Source: Stenotrophomonas sp. 364 (GTDB lineage: Bacteria > Pseudomonadota > Gammaproteobacteria > Xanthomonadales > Xanthomonadaceae). Taken from it: 64,000 bases of DNA. The position numbers and the translations under genes are program-made. The DNA lies in assembly GCF_009832905.1 (NCBI RefSeq), contig NZ_CP047135.1:4727001-4791000 (forward strand), read 5' to 3'. Shown piece after piece: positions 8,384-16,789 of the stretch. A model generated the notes under the pieces. The model was not told where the DNA came from. It worked only from the letters and a program-made list of their open reading frames with translations, and ran no database searches. Each line of letters starts with the position of its first letter. Position 1 is the stretch's first letter.

Positions 8384-9811
8384 ATGATGTCAGGCCGTCT
8401 GTGGTTCTTTAAACGCTGGCGGCCGCGCTCATTGCAGGCGCGCCAGCTGCTGGCCGCCTCGGTCGGCCTGGTCGCGTTCCTGGCCATCGCCGGCTATGCG
8501 CTGGATGCGGCGTTCGCCGATACGGCGCGCGCCAACATGCAGGATCGACTGAAAAGCTACGCGCGCGCCTACGCGGACGGTATCGACTTCACGCGCGATC
8601 GCTCGGTGTACATTCGGGAGCAGCCGCCGGATTCGCGCTTCGCAGGGCCCGGTAGCGGCCTTTACATGCAGTTGGTCATGGGCAATGGCACCACGGCAAA
8701 TTCGCTTTCTGCCGAAGGACCGATGCTACCCCCCGTGCGAGGCCTTCTGGCACCCCGTCAGGAGGTATTCGAGGGACCCCTGCCGATGATTGACATCGAC
8801 GGCAGCCAGGCATCCGTGTACCGCTATGGGCTGGGCCTGGTGTGGGACGCCGACGCCGACCCGGCCACCGAATTCCCGTACACCATCTACGTGATGGAGG
8901 ACTCGCGCGCGCTTGGTGCGCAGCTGCGCGTGTTCCGCGGTCGTGTCTGGTTCTGGATGGGCGGCGCCGGCCTGATCCTGTTGATGCTGCAGACCGTGAT
9001 CCTGCAGTGGAGCCTGCGCCCGATGCGGCGCGTGATCACCGAGTTGACCAAGGTGCAGCGCGGCGAGAGCGAGCGCATGAGCGAGCGCCACCCGCGCGAG
9101 CTGGAACCGCTGACCGACAGCATCAACGCCTTCATTGAAAGTGAGCGCGAGAATCTCGAGCGCCAGCGCAACACCCTGGCCGACCTTGCGCACAGCCTGA
9201 AAACGCCCTTGGCGGTGCTGCGTACGCAGCTCGACAGCGGTGCGCAGGACCAGGACCTGCGGCAGGAGTTCGATGTGCAGCTGCGGCGCATGAACAACCT
9301 GGTGTCCTACCAGCTGGCGCGCGCGGCATCGTCGGGGCACAAGCTGTTCTCGGCGCCGCTGCCGATCGAGTCCAACGCCGAGGAAATCGTGCGCGGGCTG
9401 GAGAAGGTGTACGCCGGCAAGGGCGTGCTGTGCGAGTTCGATATCGACGAAGGCGCGCGCTTCCACGGTGAACCGGGCGACCTGCAGGAACTGCTCGGCA
9501 ACCTGCTGGAGAACGCCTTCAAGTGGGCCAAGCGCCGCGTGCTGCTCACCGCCAAGCCGTTGCCGGCGCAGGGCGCACGCCGCGCCGGGCTGGTGTTGTC
9601 GGTGGACGACGATGGCCCGGGCATCGCGCCGGAAGACATCGCCAAGGTGCTGCAGCGTGGCGTGCGCGGCGATGAGCGCGTGCAGGGCCATGGCATCGGT
9701 CTGTCGATCGTGCAGGATCTGATCAAGGATTACCGTGGCGAACTGCAGGTCAAGCGTTCGCCCGAGCTGGGCGGCGCGCGGTTCGAAGTGAAGCTGCCGC
9801 CGGGGCCGTGA
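8384..9811 (+). CDS. phoQ: Sensor histidine kinase PhoQ
   Basis: The 475-residue inner-membrane kinase has a transmembrane helix near residues 22-42, a periplasmic sensor of about 140 residues, a second helix near 190-210 and a HAMP-like linker. The H-box DLAHSLKTPL has the phospho-accepting His at residue about 270. The ATPase domain carries the N-box (NLLENAFKWAKRR) and the DDDGPGI and GHGIGLSIV boxes. SLKTPL is typical of PhoQ-type kinases. The ATG at 8384 is followed by a second one at 8387; both follow a GAAGGG site. It forms a tight operon with phoP. Confidence 0.87.
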   Translation: MMSGRLWFFKRWRPRSLQARQLLAASVGLVAFLAIAGYALDAAFADTARANMQDRLKSYARAYADGIDFTRDRSVYIREQPPDSRFAGPGSGLYMQLVMGNGTTANSLSAEGPMLPPVRGLLAPRQEVFEGPLPMIDIDGSQASVYRYGLGLVWDADADPATEFPYTIYVMEDSRALGAQLRVFRGRVWFWMGGAGLILLMLQTVILQWSLRPMRRVITELTKVQRGESERMSERHPRELEPLTDSINAFIESERENLERQRNTLADLAHSLKTPLAVLRTQLDSGAQDQDLRQEFDVQLRRMNNLVSYQLARAASSGHKLFSAPLPIESNAEEIVRGLEKVYAGKGVLCEFDIDEGARFHGEPGDLQELLGNLLENAFKWAKRRVLLTAKPLPAQGARRAGLVLSVDDDGPGIAPEDIAKVLQRGVRGDERVQGHGIGLSIVQDLIKDYRGELQVKRSPELGGARFEVKLPPGP

Positions 9812-9832
9812 TCGCCGCGTGGTGCCGGCACC

Positions 9833-9857
9833 GCATCGACCAATGGTCGATGCCTAC
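9833..9857 (-). repeat. SMAG-type GTAG palindrome
   Basis: On the minus strand it reads GTAG followed by GCATCGACC / GGTCGATGC with a 3-base loop. This is one of a family of short GTAG-headed palindromes scattered through this window, here just after phoQ. Confidence 0.7.
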
Positions 9858-9903
9858 CGGGCGTGGCCAACGCGCCAATCCCCAGGTCGGTATGAACCCA
9901 ACG

Positions 9904-9975
9904 GTAGGTGCCGACCGTCGGTCGGTACGCAAAACAATCACCGCGCAATGGTAGGTACCGACCGTTGGTCGGTAC
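9904..9975 (+). repeat. Two SMAG-type GTAG palindromes
   Basis: Copies lie at 9904-9928 and 9951-9975, each GTAG followed by a 9-10 bp stem and 3-base loop (GACC-GTC/GTT-GGTC cores). The second copy overlaps the 3' end of mtfA, encoding its last residues, and is identical to the reverse complement of the copy at 21608-21632. Confidence 0.75.
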
Positions 9976-10717
9976 CCGCCAACCCCGGCGATGCCCCATA
10001 GAACCGCCGCAGATGCGCAGCCACGCCCGGCATCTCCTGGGCCAGCAGGTCCGGCGCGGAGAAGTGGTACTCGGTGACCACCGCGAAGAACTCTTCCGGC
10101 GCCTCGGCCGCATACGGGTCGATCAGCGTGTCCCGGCCACGGTCCACCTGTGCGCAGAACGTGTCATACGCTGTCTGGAAATCCTTCGCCCATTCGCGCT
10201 GCCAGTCGCGCGGGAGCGGCGGGGTGCCGTCGATCGCACCGTCGAGCGCATCGATCTTGTGCGCCATCTCATGCACGGCCACGCAGTAGCCGGCATGCGG
10301 GTCGGCGATGTCGGCCTGGATATCGGCCCAGGAGAGAATCAGTGGACCGCTGTCCCACGATTCGCCAATCAGCTCGTCGTCCCATTGGTGCAGTACGCCG
10401 GCCGCGTCCACGTGGCTGCGCTGGACGCGGAACGCGTCCGGATACACGATCAACTGCGACCAGCCGCGCAGGCCTACCTCGCCCAGCTCAAGCAGGGGCA
10501 GGCAGCACAGCGCCGCCAGCAGCACCGCATCGCTGTCATCCAGGACCAGGCCACCGACCGGGCTGATGGTTTTCTCATGCAGGAAGCGCGCGGAAAGATC
10601 GGCCAGCCGATCACGGCGTTGCGCGTCCAGTCCCCGCAGCCACGGTCCACGCTGGCAGCTGCGCTGCCACAGGCCCGGATCAATCGCGCGCGGCGTGCGC
10701 CGCAGCCAACCCCACAT
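9938..10717 (-). CDS. mtfA: Zinc-dependent peptidase MtfA family
   Basis: The 259-residue protein has the M90/MtfA signature HEMAHKIDALDG with the zinc-binding HExxH, an upstream WDSGPLILSWADIQ, and downstream EFFAVVTEYHF with a further zinc-ligand glutamate. In E. coli MtfA binds the repressor Mlc and has aminopeptidase activity. The start is taken at 10717 (MWGWLRR), because residues before this overlap the stop of the upstream small gene. An ATG at 10759 is an alternative with a 33-base overlap. The C-terminal residues (TDQRSVPTIAR) are encoded by a SMAG repeat, so the repeat has probably extended or replaced the original C-terminus. Confidence 0.88.
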   Translation of the reverse strand: MWGWLRRTPRAIDPGLWQRSCQRGPWLRGLDAQRRDRLADLSARFLHEKTISPVGGLVLDDSDAVLLAALCCLPLLELGEVGLRGWSQLIVYPDAFRVQRSHVDAAGVLHQWDDELIGESWDSGPLILSWADIQADIADPHAGYCVAVHEMAHKIDALDGAIDGTPPLPRDWQREWAKDFQTAYDTFCAQVDRGRDTLIDPYAAEAPEEFFAVVTEYHFSAPDLLAQEMPGVAAHLRRFYGASPGLAGTDQRSVPTIAR

Positions 10718-10725
10718 ACGTTCGA

Positions 10726-10998
10726 TCAGCGGAACATGCCCGGCAGGAAGCTGTGCCATTTCGGCGCGCGCAGGCGCGGCAGGACGTCGTCGTCGCCGCC
10801 ACCCCCGCTGCTGGTGCCACTTGCCGCGCTCGGCTTCGCGGCCGGTGCGCGTGCAGCAGGAGCCGCCGCCGGTGCGGTGCGCTCGCTTTCGGCCGGGGAA
10901 TACACGCAGCCACCCCGCCCCGGGCTGGTCAGCGCATCGGAAGCATGCGCGGCCAAGGGGGCCATCAGCAGGATCAGGCAATGGGCGAACGAGCGCAT
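10726..10998 (-). CDS. Small secreted protein, unknown
   Basis: This is a 90-residue product with a signal peptide (MRSFAHCLILLMAPLAAHA) and a mature part rich in Ala, Pro and Ser, then GGGGDDD and a C-terminal PKWHSFLPGMFR. The start at 10998 puts the signal peptide directly at the N-terminus; an ATG at 11007 adds three residues. It lies immediately upstream of mtfA on the same strand and probably shares its transcript. I recognise no domain. The low-complexity centre suggests a flexible envelope protein. It is divergent from birA (gap about 120 bases). Confidence 0.6.
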   Translation of the reverse strand: MRSFAHCLILLMAPLAAHASDALTSPGRGGCVYSPAESERTAPAAAPAARAPAAKPSAASGTSSGGGGDDDVLPRLRAPKWHSFLPGMFR

Positions 10999-11116
10999 CG
11001 TCGACATCCGGAAGGGCGGGTCAGTCTTCGATTCTAGCCCGATTCAGGGCCGTGATTGGAACCCCGCCCGGCAGGCAAGCAGCGGGGCTTTCCCGCATAC
11101 TTTTGCCGATCACCTG

Positions 11117-12094
11117 ATGGAAGCTGCTGTGGACGACCGCCAACTGCTGGCCAAACTGGGCGCCGGGCGCCTGTCCGGCGACGCCCTGGCCCACGAGCTG
11201 GGCGTGACCCGCGCCGCGATTTGGAAGCGGATTCAAGGACTTAGAGCTGCCGGGGTCGAGGTGGACGGGCGCGCGGGCGAAGGCTACGGCCTGACCCGAC
11301 CGCTGGACCTGCTGGACGCCGATGCCATCCGCACCCGCCTGCCGGACGCCGCCCAGGCCCTGGTGCGCGACCTGCAGGTGGCGTGGACGGTGGACTCGAC
11401 CAATGCCGAATTGCTGCGGTGCAGCGCGCCTGAACAGGGCGTTCGCGTCCTGTTGACCGAGCGCCAGACCGGCGGTCGGGGCCGACGCGGCCGCACCTGG
11501 GCCTCGCCGTTGACCGCGCATGTGTACCTGTCGGTGCTGCGGCTGTTCTCCGGTGGGCTGGTGCGCCTGAGCGGCCTGAGCCTGGTGGCCGGCATCGCGG
11601 TGGCCGAAGCGCTGCACGACCTGGGCTATGTGCAGGCGCGGCTGAAGTGGCCCAACGACCTGATGGTCGACGGGCGCAAGCTGGTGGGGCTGCTCGTCGA
11701 GGGCGGCGGCGAATATGCCGGGCCGGCGCGTGCGGTGATCGGTATCGGTATCAACGTGCACATGCCGGCTGCCTTCGCCGACCAGATCACCCAGCCCTGG
11801 ATCGACCTGGACACGCTGGCCGGTGCGCCGGTGGACCGCAATGCCGTGGTCGCGGCGGTGCTGGCGCGGCTGTTGCCCGCGCTGGAGACCTTTGATGCCG
11901 AGGGCCTGGCGCCGTTCCTGCCGCGCTATGCCGAACTGGATCTGCTGCGTGGCCAGACCGTGCGCGTCGAGCAGGGCGGGCAATGGCGCGAAGGTACCGC
12001 GCTGGGGTTGGCCGACGATGGCGCGCTGCGCGTGCGCATCGACGGCGTGGAGCAGCACGTGCACGCCGGCGAAGTCAGCGTGAGGGCGCAATGA
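11117..12094 (+). CDS. birA: Biotin-protein ligase / biotin operon repressor BirA
   Basis: The 325-residue bifunctional protein attaches biotin to BCCP and represses biotin synthesis. An N-terminal winged helix (SGDALAHELGVTRAAIWKRIQGLRAAG) precedes the ligase domain with its ATP/biotin loop ERQTGGRGRRGRTWASP, the KWPNDLMVDGRKLVGLLVE segment and GIGINVHMP, and the C-terminal SH3-like domain. The ATG at 11117 is used; GTG at 11129 (MDDRQLL) fits relatives equally well. Its stop overlaps the start of coaX (ATGA), so the two are translationally coupled, as is usual in xanthomonads. Confidence 0.92.
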   Translation: MEAAVDDRQLLAKLGAGRLSGDALAHELGVTRAAIWKRIQGLRAAGVEVDGRAGEGYGLTRPLDLLDADAIRTRLPDAAQALVRDLQVAWTVDSTNAELLRCSAPEQGVRVLLTERQTGGRGRRGRTWASPLTAHVYLSVLRLFSGGLVRLSGLSLVAGIAVAEALHDLGYVQARLKWPNDLMVDGRKLVGLLVEGGGEYAGPARAVIGIGINVHMPAAFADQITQPWIDLDTLAGAPVDRNAVVAAVLARLLPALETFDAEGLAPFLPRYAELDLLRGQTVRVEQGGQWREGTALGLADDGALRVRIDGVEQHVHAGEVSVRAQ

Positions 12095-12828
12095 GCGACT
12101 GGTTGTTCGACCTCGGCAATTCGCGGTTCAAATTCGCGCCGCTGCAGGGCGTGCGCGCCGGCGATGTGCAGGCCTGGCCGCACGGTGCCGAGACCATGCC
12201 CGCCGAGCAGCTGCAGGCACTGCCCAGTGGCGATGTCGCCTATGTGGCCAGCGTCGCCGCGCCGACCCTCACCCGCAGCATGCTGGCGATCCTGCAGGGC
12301 CGTTTCCGCGAGGTGCGGGTGGCCCGCACCCAGGCCCGCTGTGCGGGTGTGCAGGTGGCCTATGCCGACCCGGACAAGTTCGGCGTGGACCGCTTCCTGG
12401 CGCTGCTGGCCGCCGCCGAGCGCGGTGAAGCGGTGGTGGTGGCCGGGGTGGGCACCGCGTTGACCATCGACCTGCTGGATGCCGATGGCCTGCACCACGG
12501 CGGCCGCATCGCGGCATCGCCAACGACCATGCGCGAAGCGCTGCATGCGCGCGCGGTGCAGCTGCCGCCCACCGGCGGTGACTACAGCGAGTTCGCCAAT
12601 GACACGGCCGACGCGCTCGCCTCCGGCTGCGACGGTGCCGCGGTGGCCCTGATCGAACGCAGCCGCGCGCAGGCGGCCAGGCTGCTGGGACACCTGCCGG
12701 CGCTGCTGGTGCATGGCGGCGGCGCGCCCGCGCTGATGCCGCTGCTGGAGGATGCGCATTACCAGCCCGCGCTGGTGCTTGACGGCCTGGCGCGCTGGGC
12801 CGTGCATCAGCCGGCAGGCACACGGTAG
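12091..12828 (+). CDS. coaX: Type III pantothenate kinase
   Basis: The 245-residue ASKHA-fold kinase catalyses the first step of coenzyme A synthesis. It has the N-terminal phosphate loop DLGNSRFKFA, a central DRFLALLAAAERG and VAGVGTALTIDLLDADG (PHOSPHATE-2-like) with HHGGRIAAS, and a C-terminal LLVHGGGAPAL. Length is typical of coaX. The ATG overlaps the birA stop. The SPOR gene follows after 9 bases, so birA-coaX-SPOR form one operon. Confidence 0.92.
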   Translation: MSDWLFDLGNSRFKFAPLQGVRAGDVQAWPHGAETMPAEQLQALPSGDVAYVASVAAPTLTRSMLAILQGRFREVRVARTQARCAGVQVAYADPDKFGVDRFLALLAAAERGEAVVVAGVGTALTIDLLDADGLHHGGRIAASPTTMREALHARAVQLPPTGGDYSEFANDTADALASGCDGAAVALIERSRAQAARLLGHLPALLVHGGGAPALMPLLEDAHYQPALVLDGLARWAVHQPAGTR

Positions 12829-12837
12829 GATCGCCGC

Positions 12838-13659
12838 ATGCTGACCCGTGCCCTGATCGTCGTGCTGGCCATCCTCAACCTGGGGGTGGCGTTGTGGTGG
12901 ATGCTGCGGGGCGAACCGGTGCCCGCGCCGCCGCCACCGACCACCGGGGTGGCCCAGCTGCAGCTGCTGCCTGCCAGTGCGAGTGCGCCCACGGGCGCCG
13001 CCATTGCCAGCACGCCCGCCGCGGCGCTGGATGACGTGACGCCGGCACCCGTGCCGCCGCCGCCGGCCGCTGCGCCGGCGCAGGCACCGGCTGCCGAATC
13101 ACCCGCCGCCACCGCGGTGGCGCCTGCGCCCGTCGCCGCACCGCCTGCGCCCGCAACGGCCGTAGCCCAAGCCCCTGCGCCCGTGCCTGCCGCGCCTGCG
13201 CAGTGCGTGAGCCTGGGTCCGTTCACCGACCGCGCCGCGGCCCAGGCCGCGCAGGCCAAGGCCGGCGGGACGCTGCGTGGCGCGCGTCTGCGCGAGGTAG
13301 CCGATGCCGGGGCTACCCGCTACCGGGTGGTCCTGCCCGCGGCCGCCAGCCGCGAGGACGCCCAGGCCACGGTCAAGCGCATCGTCGCCGCCGGGCTGAG
13401 CGACTACTACATCATCGCCAACGGTGAAGAGACCAACGCCATTGCCCTGGGCCAGTACCGCAACCGCGAGGGCGCCGAACGCCGCATGGCCGCGCTGAGT
13501 GCGGCCGGCTTCAACGCCCGGCTGATCGCAAGCGGTGGCGATGGCAGCGCGCAATGGTGGCTGGACGCGACCCTGGCGCCCCCGGCCGATGCCAGCGTCG
13601 CCCGCCAGCGCAGCGGTGCGGCCCAGCAACGCTCGCTCGACTGTGCGCGGGTGCGTTAG
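12838..13659 (+). CDS. SPOR-domain membrane protein
   Basis: The 273-residue protein has an N-terminal membrane anchor (residues about 4-22, ALIVVLAILNLGVALWWML). A Pro/Ala-rich linker of roughly 100 residues (PPPPAAAPAQAPAAE-type) follows, and then a C-terminal SPOR domain (about 120-210) beginning CVSLGPFTDRAAA and containing IALGQYRNREGAERR. SPOR domains bind denuded septal peptidoglycan, so a role at the division site is likely. The linker is long enough to span the periplasm. It is the last gene of the birA-coaX operon and is followed directly by a tRNA gene. Confidence 0.82.
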   Translation: MLTRALIVVLAILNLGVALWWMLRGEPVPAPPPPTTGVAQLQLLPASASAPTGAAIASTPAAALDDVTPAPVPPPPAAAPAQAPAAESPAATAVAPAPVAAPPAPATAVAQAPAPVPAAPAQCVSLGPFTDRAAAQAAQAKAGGTLRGARLREVADAGATRYRVVLPAAASREDAQATVKRIVAAGLSDYYIIANGEETNAIALGQYRNREGAERRMAALSAAGFNARLIASGGDGSAQWWLDATLAPPADASVARQRSGAAQQRSLDCARVR

Positions 13660-13675
13660 AATCGCCGCGCGCCAT

Positions 13676-13751
13676 GCCGCTTTAGCTCAGTTGGTAGAGC
13701 AACTGTCTTGTAAACAGTAGGTCATCCGTTCGATTCGGATAAGCGGCACCA
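13676..13751 (+). tRNA. tRNA-Thr (anticodon TGT)
   Basis: This 76-base cloverleaf has acceptor stem GCCGCTT/AAGCGGC, a D-arm with AGCTCAGTTGGTAGAGC, anticodon stem ACTGT/ACAGT with loop CTTGTAA (anticodon TGT, reading ACA), T-arm with GTTCGATTC, and an encoded CCA end. It starts 16 bases after the SPOR gene stop, so it is probably cotranscribed or has a promoter within that gene. There is no sign of an integrase or repeated 3' end beside it. Confidence 0.97.
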
Positions 13752-13801
13752 TCTTCTGCGCACGCCTGCGATCTCCTTGGCGGCGGTGCGGTGCGCTCCT
13801 T

Positions 13802-14737
13802 TCAGCGCAAGCCGGAATCGGTCTGGATCTGATGCCGCCACGGGAACACCCCGTGCGCGAAGTGGCTGACGTAGCCGCCCTGCGATGCTTGGATGACCAT
13901 GAACTGCAGCCCGGGCCGCAGGTCCTGCAACGCCTGCAGCTGCGCAAGGTCGAGCGCGCTGTTGCGGAGGATGAAGCTGTGCACGCTGGCAAAGCCCGAC
14001 CCGGAGAACAACCGCGAATAGGCGTCGTACGCGGTGACCATGCCGTCGGGCCGTTCGTCGGCCCAGGCGGAGCGCAGTTCGGTGGACTCGGCGAAATCGA
14101 GCAGGCCAAGTCGCGGCAACGTGCTGGCGGTGGCCAGGTGCGTGATGAAGCCCTGCGTATCGCAGCCCGCACCGATCCGCAGCGTGGCCAAGTGTGGCAG
14201 GGATACATCGAAGAACGACGCATCCGGGGCATTGGGCAGCACCAGTTCGGTCAGGTGCGGCGCCTTCGCGGCGAACCGGGCCATGTCGCCGGCCTCTTCC
14301 ATGATCGTGCCGCGGCGCTGGACCAGCGAGGCGTTGTGGTCGGCCGGTTCGGTGGGGCGGATCGACAGCGAGCGAAGGTGCGGGAAGTGCACCCCCGTGT
14401 CCAGCAGCGGCGTGAACTCCCACTCACGGATACCGTTGGCCCCTTCGTCAGGGCCGGTGAAGGAAAGCGAGACGATCACGTCGGCCACCTGCTGGTCGGC
14501 CAGGCACTCCAGCGTCCAGGCGAAGGTGTCGTCCCATGGGTTGCCGTGGAATTCCAGGTGCACGCCACCGTGCAGCGGTGCCAGCGCCAGGCGCTGCTCC
14601 AGGCCCACCTGGCGCGGCATGCCCGGATCGTGCGGGCCCATGCCGTTCTCGACGAGCGCGTCGATGTTGAACGCGTGGATGCGCTGCTGCAGTTCCAGCA
14701 GCGCTTGGTAGCCGGTCGTGGACGAATCGGTTCGCAT
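13802..14737 (-). CDS. Leucine-rich-repeat-like protein
   Basis: The 311-residue soluble protein starts at the ATG at 14737. The middle and C-terminal parts contain spaced LRR-like units (FPHLRSLSI, APHLTELVLPNA, LPHLATLRIGAG, LPRLGLLDFAES), and the N-terminal 100 residues are unrelated. It resembles uncharacterised LRR families such as STM4015-type proteins. No signal peptide or membrane segment is seen. A second LRR-like gene of similar size lies at 41702-42667. It lies downstream of the GTPase gene (31-base gap, same strand) and could be the last gene of that operon. Function unknown. Confidence 0.65.
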   Translation of the reverse strand: MRTDSSTTGYQALLELQQRIHAFNIDALVENGMGPHDPGMPRQVGLEQRLALAPLHGGVHLEFHGNPWDDTFAWTLECLADQQVADVIVSLSFTGPDEGANGIREWEFTPLLDTGVHFPHLRSLSIRPTEPADHNASLVQRRGTIMEEAGDMARFAAKAPHLTELVLPNAPDASFFDVSLPHLATLRIGAGCDTQGFITHLATASTLPRLGLLDFAESTELRSAWADERPDGMVTAYDAYSRLFSGSGFASVHSFILRNSALDLAQLQALQDLRPGLQFMVIQASQGGYVSHFAHGVFPWRHQIQTDSGLR

Positions 14738-14768
14738 CTGGCAGTCCTGGGTGAGGGGGGCGAGCAGC

Positions 14769-15308
14769 CTAGTGGGTCTCGGCAAACCGATACGACAACA
14801 ACGACTTCACCAGGAACGTCACCTGGGTGGCCGAGCGCGCGTCCACGCGCATCACCGGCAGGCGGAAGCCGGCATCCAGCAGCGCCTGGCGCACGTCGGG
14901 CACCAGCAGCTCGGGGTGCTCATCGGTACGGGTGATGCCCACCGCCAGGCTCGCCTGCGGCGCGATCCGCGAGAACTCCTGCAGCAGCTCCACCGTGGAG
15001 GCAATCGGGTCGGGGTGGCGCGCGCTGACCAGCACGATCACGCCCAGCGCGCCTTCGCAGACCATCGGCCACATGAAATCCAGGTAGCGTTGCCCGGGCA
15101 CGCCGTAGACGTGCAGCAGCTCGCCGTCGTCCAGCTCGATCGAGCTGTAGTCCAGCGCGACGGTGGTTTCAACCTTGTCGCCGTACGCGTCTTCGCTGAG
15201 CGGCATTTCGGTGCTGACCGGTTCGACATCCGAGATCGCACGCACCGCAGTGGTCTTGCCGGCGCCCATGCCGCCGACGAACACCAGTTTGTTGGCCGGC
15301 TGGCTCAT
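14769..15308 (-). CDS. MglA/Ras-like small GTPase
   Basis: This 179-residue GTPase has a G1 loop GGMGAGKT (residues 12-19) and the G3 region VYGVPGQRYLDFMW, with VPGQ in place of DxxG, as in bacterial MglA-type GTPases. A G4-like TRTDEH is seen where NKxD is usual. The hydrophobic core strands (LVFVGG, LLHVYGV, GVIVLVSARH) are in the expected order. Such GTPases act with roadblock (MglB-like) partners in cell polarity or signalling. Two roadblock genes lie upstream in the same cluster. Its start overlaps the end of the preceding gene by four bases (ATGA), indicating coupling. Confidence 0.8.
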   Translation of the reverse strand: MSQPANKLVFVGGMGAGKTTAVRAISDVEPVSTEMPLSEDAYGDKVETTVALDYSSIELDDGELLHVYGVPGQRYLDFMWPMVCEGALGVIVLVSARHPDPIASTVELLQEFSRIAPQASLAVGITRTDEHPELLVPDVRQALLDAGFRLPVMRVDARSATQVTFLVKSLLSYRFAETH

Positions 15309-16261
15309 GACGCGGCCCCCTGGAACAGGGTGAGGCCGAAACGCCGCGCCACCCACGAGAAGAAACGCGAATCGTTGGTTTCAGCGCGGGGCGGCGAAGG
15401 GGGCACGGGAGCGTCCTGGGTCAAGGCGAGGCCGCTGGCGAGCGCGGCGGAGAACAGCGACTGTACGGTGTCTTGCGGCATGCGGCAGGCGCTGGCCAGC
15501 GCGGTGGCACGCCACGGACGCGCGTGCAGGCGGGCAATCGCCAACAGCCAGGTGCCGGGTACGTCATCGGCACTCAGGTCGGGCCATTGGCGCAACTGCA
15601 GCGACGCCTGCGCGGCGGGGGCGGGCATCAGCTCCGGCCGATGCCGTGCGATGCAGAAGAACAGCGCTTCGAACGAATGCCGCTGCGGCAGACGGTAGGC
15701 GTACTGGTGCCGGAAGGTTTCCGCATCGATCGCGGTCAGTGACCAGGTCGCATCGTCCAGCTGCGCGGCGACCTCGGCCAGCGTGGTGGCGGCGGGCAGC
15801 GCGATGCTGCGCGTGGCCGGGTCGACCAGCAGCGTCATGCCGCCACGCTGCAGCAGGTGCAGACCCGCCGGTTGCGCATCGTGCCGGGCCAGCTGCATCA
15901 GCAGCGGCGTGCCTTGCACGACATCGGCGGTTTCCGGTGCGCGCAGCAGCAAGGTGGACAGCTGTTCGTTGATGTCGCGCACGGTGGCGCCGTGCGGAAG
16001 CTGGCCAGGCGCGGTGGCACTGAAGCGTCGTGCGATCAGCAGCGTCGGCACGCCCAGTGCACGGGCATCGGCCAGCGCGGCGGTACTGGCCGCATGGTCC
16101 AGGCTGAGCACCAGCAGGTCCACGCGTTGTCCGGACCACGCAGCCAGGGTCACGTCCATGCGCTCGGCGAGCAGCAGGGAACTGGCCAGCTTGAGCCGGG
16201 TCTGGTGCAGCAGGTCCAGGCCGAGCGCGGCGATCTGGAAGGAACGAATGGGGGTATTCAT
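15305..16261 (-). CDS. Unknown protein of roadblock/GTPase cluster
   Basis: The 318-residue protein starts at the ATG at 16261 (MNTPIRSFQIAALG). The first 110 residues show alternating strands and helices (VDLLVLSLDHAASTAALADARALGVPTLLIARR), a receiver-like or Rossmann-like pattern without the catalytic residues. The C-terminal half is helical, with a winged-helix-like stretch (RPWRATALASACRMPQDTV). I do not recognise the family. It lies between roadblock and GTPase genes and is translationally coupled to the GTPase, so it is probably a regulator or effector in the same complex. Confidence 0.6.
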   Translation of the reverse strand: MNTPIRSFQIAALGLDLLHQTRLKLASSLLLAERMDVTLAAWSGQRVDLLVLSLDHAASTAALADARALGVPTLLIARRFSATAPGQLPHGATVRDINEQLSTLLLRAPETADVVQGTPLLMQLARHDAQPAGLHLLQRGGMTLLVDPATRSIALPAATTLAEVAAQLDDATWSLTAIDAETFRHQYAYRLPQRHSFEALFFCIARHRPELMPAPAAQASLQLRQWPDLSADDVPGTWLLAIARLHARPWRATALASACRMPQDTVQSLFSAALASGLALTQDAPVPPSPPRAETNDSRFFSWVARRFGLTLFQGAAS

Positions 16262-16351
16262 GGGGTGTCCCTGCGGCCGATGGCGGCGTGCACGCCGCAC
16301 GCGTCGGCGCGAACGTCCCGCGCGGCCTGCGCCGCACGGGACATGCATCAA

Positions 16352-16711
16352 TCAGCTGAAATCCAGGGTCTTCTCTAAGGCCTTCAGCTCATGCCGCGAC
16401 ATCGCCAGGTTGGCCTTGGCGCGGTCCATGATCACGTACAGGAACAGCACAGGGTTGCTCTCCAGCGGGCGGATCAGGTGGTACTGCGTGCCCAGGCTGA
16501 TCAGGATGTCTTCGATACTGTCGGCCAGGCCCAGCTGTTCGGCCACGCGGCGCTTGGTGCGCACCACGTCGGTATTGCCGGCGGCGGCCAGTTCCAGGTT
16601 GATGTTGCCACCACCGAGGGTAGCCAGCGCCATGCCGCTGTCACTGTCGACCAGGGCGGCGCCGACGAAACCAGCGACCGAATTGAGCTTTTCCAGATTG
16701 AGGTTGGACAC
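16352..16711 (-). CDS. Roadblock/LC7 domain protein (MglB-like)
   Basis: The 119-residue single-domain roadblock protein shows an N-terminal helix, GFVGAALVDSDSGMALATLGG (the typical first hairpin of the fold), then ILISLGTQYHLIRPL and VLFLYVIMDRAKANLAMSRHEL. Roadblock dimers act as GTPase-activating or scaffold partners of MglA-type GTPases. It is the second gene of the cluster, about 80 bases after the first roadblock gene, and probably acts on the GTPase at 14769-15308. Confidence 0.75.
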   Translation of the reverse strand: MSNLNLEKLNSVAGFVGAALVDSDSGMALATLGGGNINLELAAAGNTDVVRTKRRVAEQLGLADSIEDILISLGTQYHLIRPLESNPVLFLYVIMDRAKANLAMSRHELKALEKTLDFS

Positions 16712-16789
16712 GGAAATCCTTGTGAGTCAGGCAAAGGGGAAGACAGGCCGACGGCCTGCCTGAAGGCACTGCAGGAAAGCGGAAGGCGA

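Noticed and set aside
13676..13751. tRNA-Thr gene as a possible integration site
   Set aside because: No integrase, duplicated 3' end or foreign-looking genes lie beside it; the neighbouring genes look like core genes.
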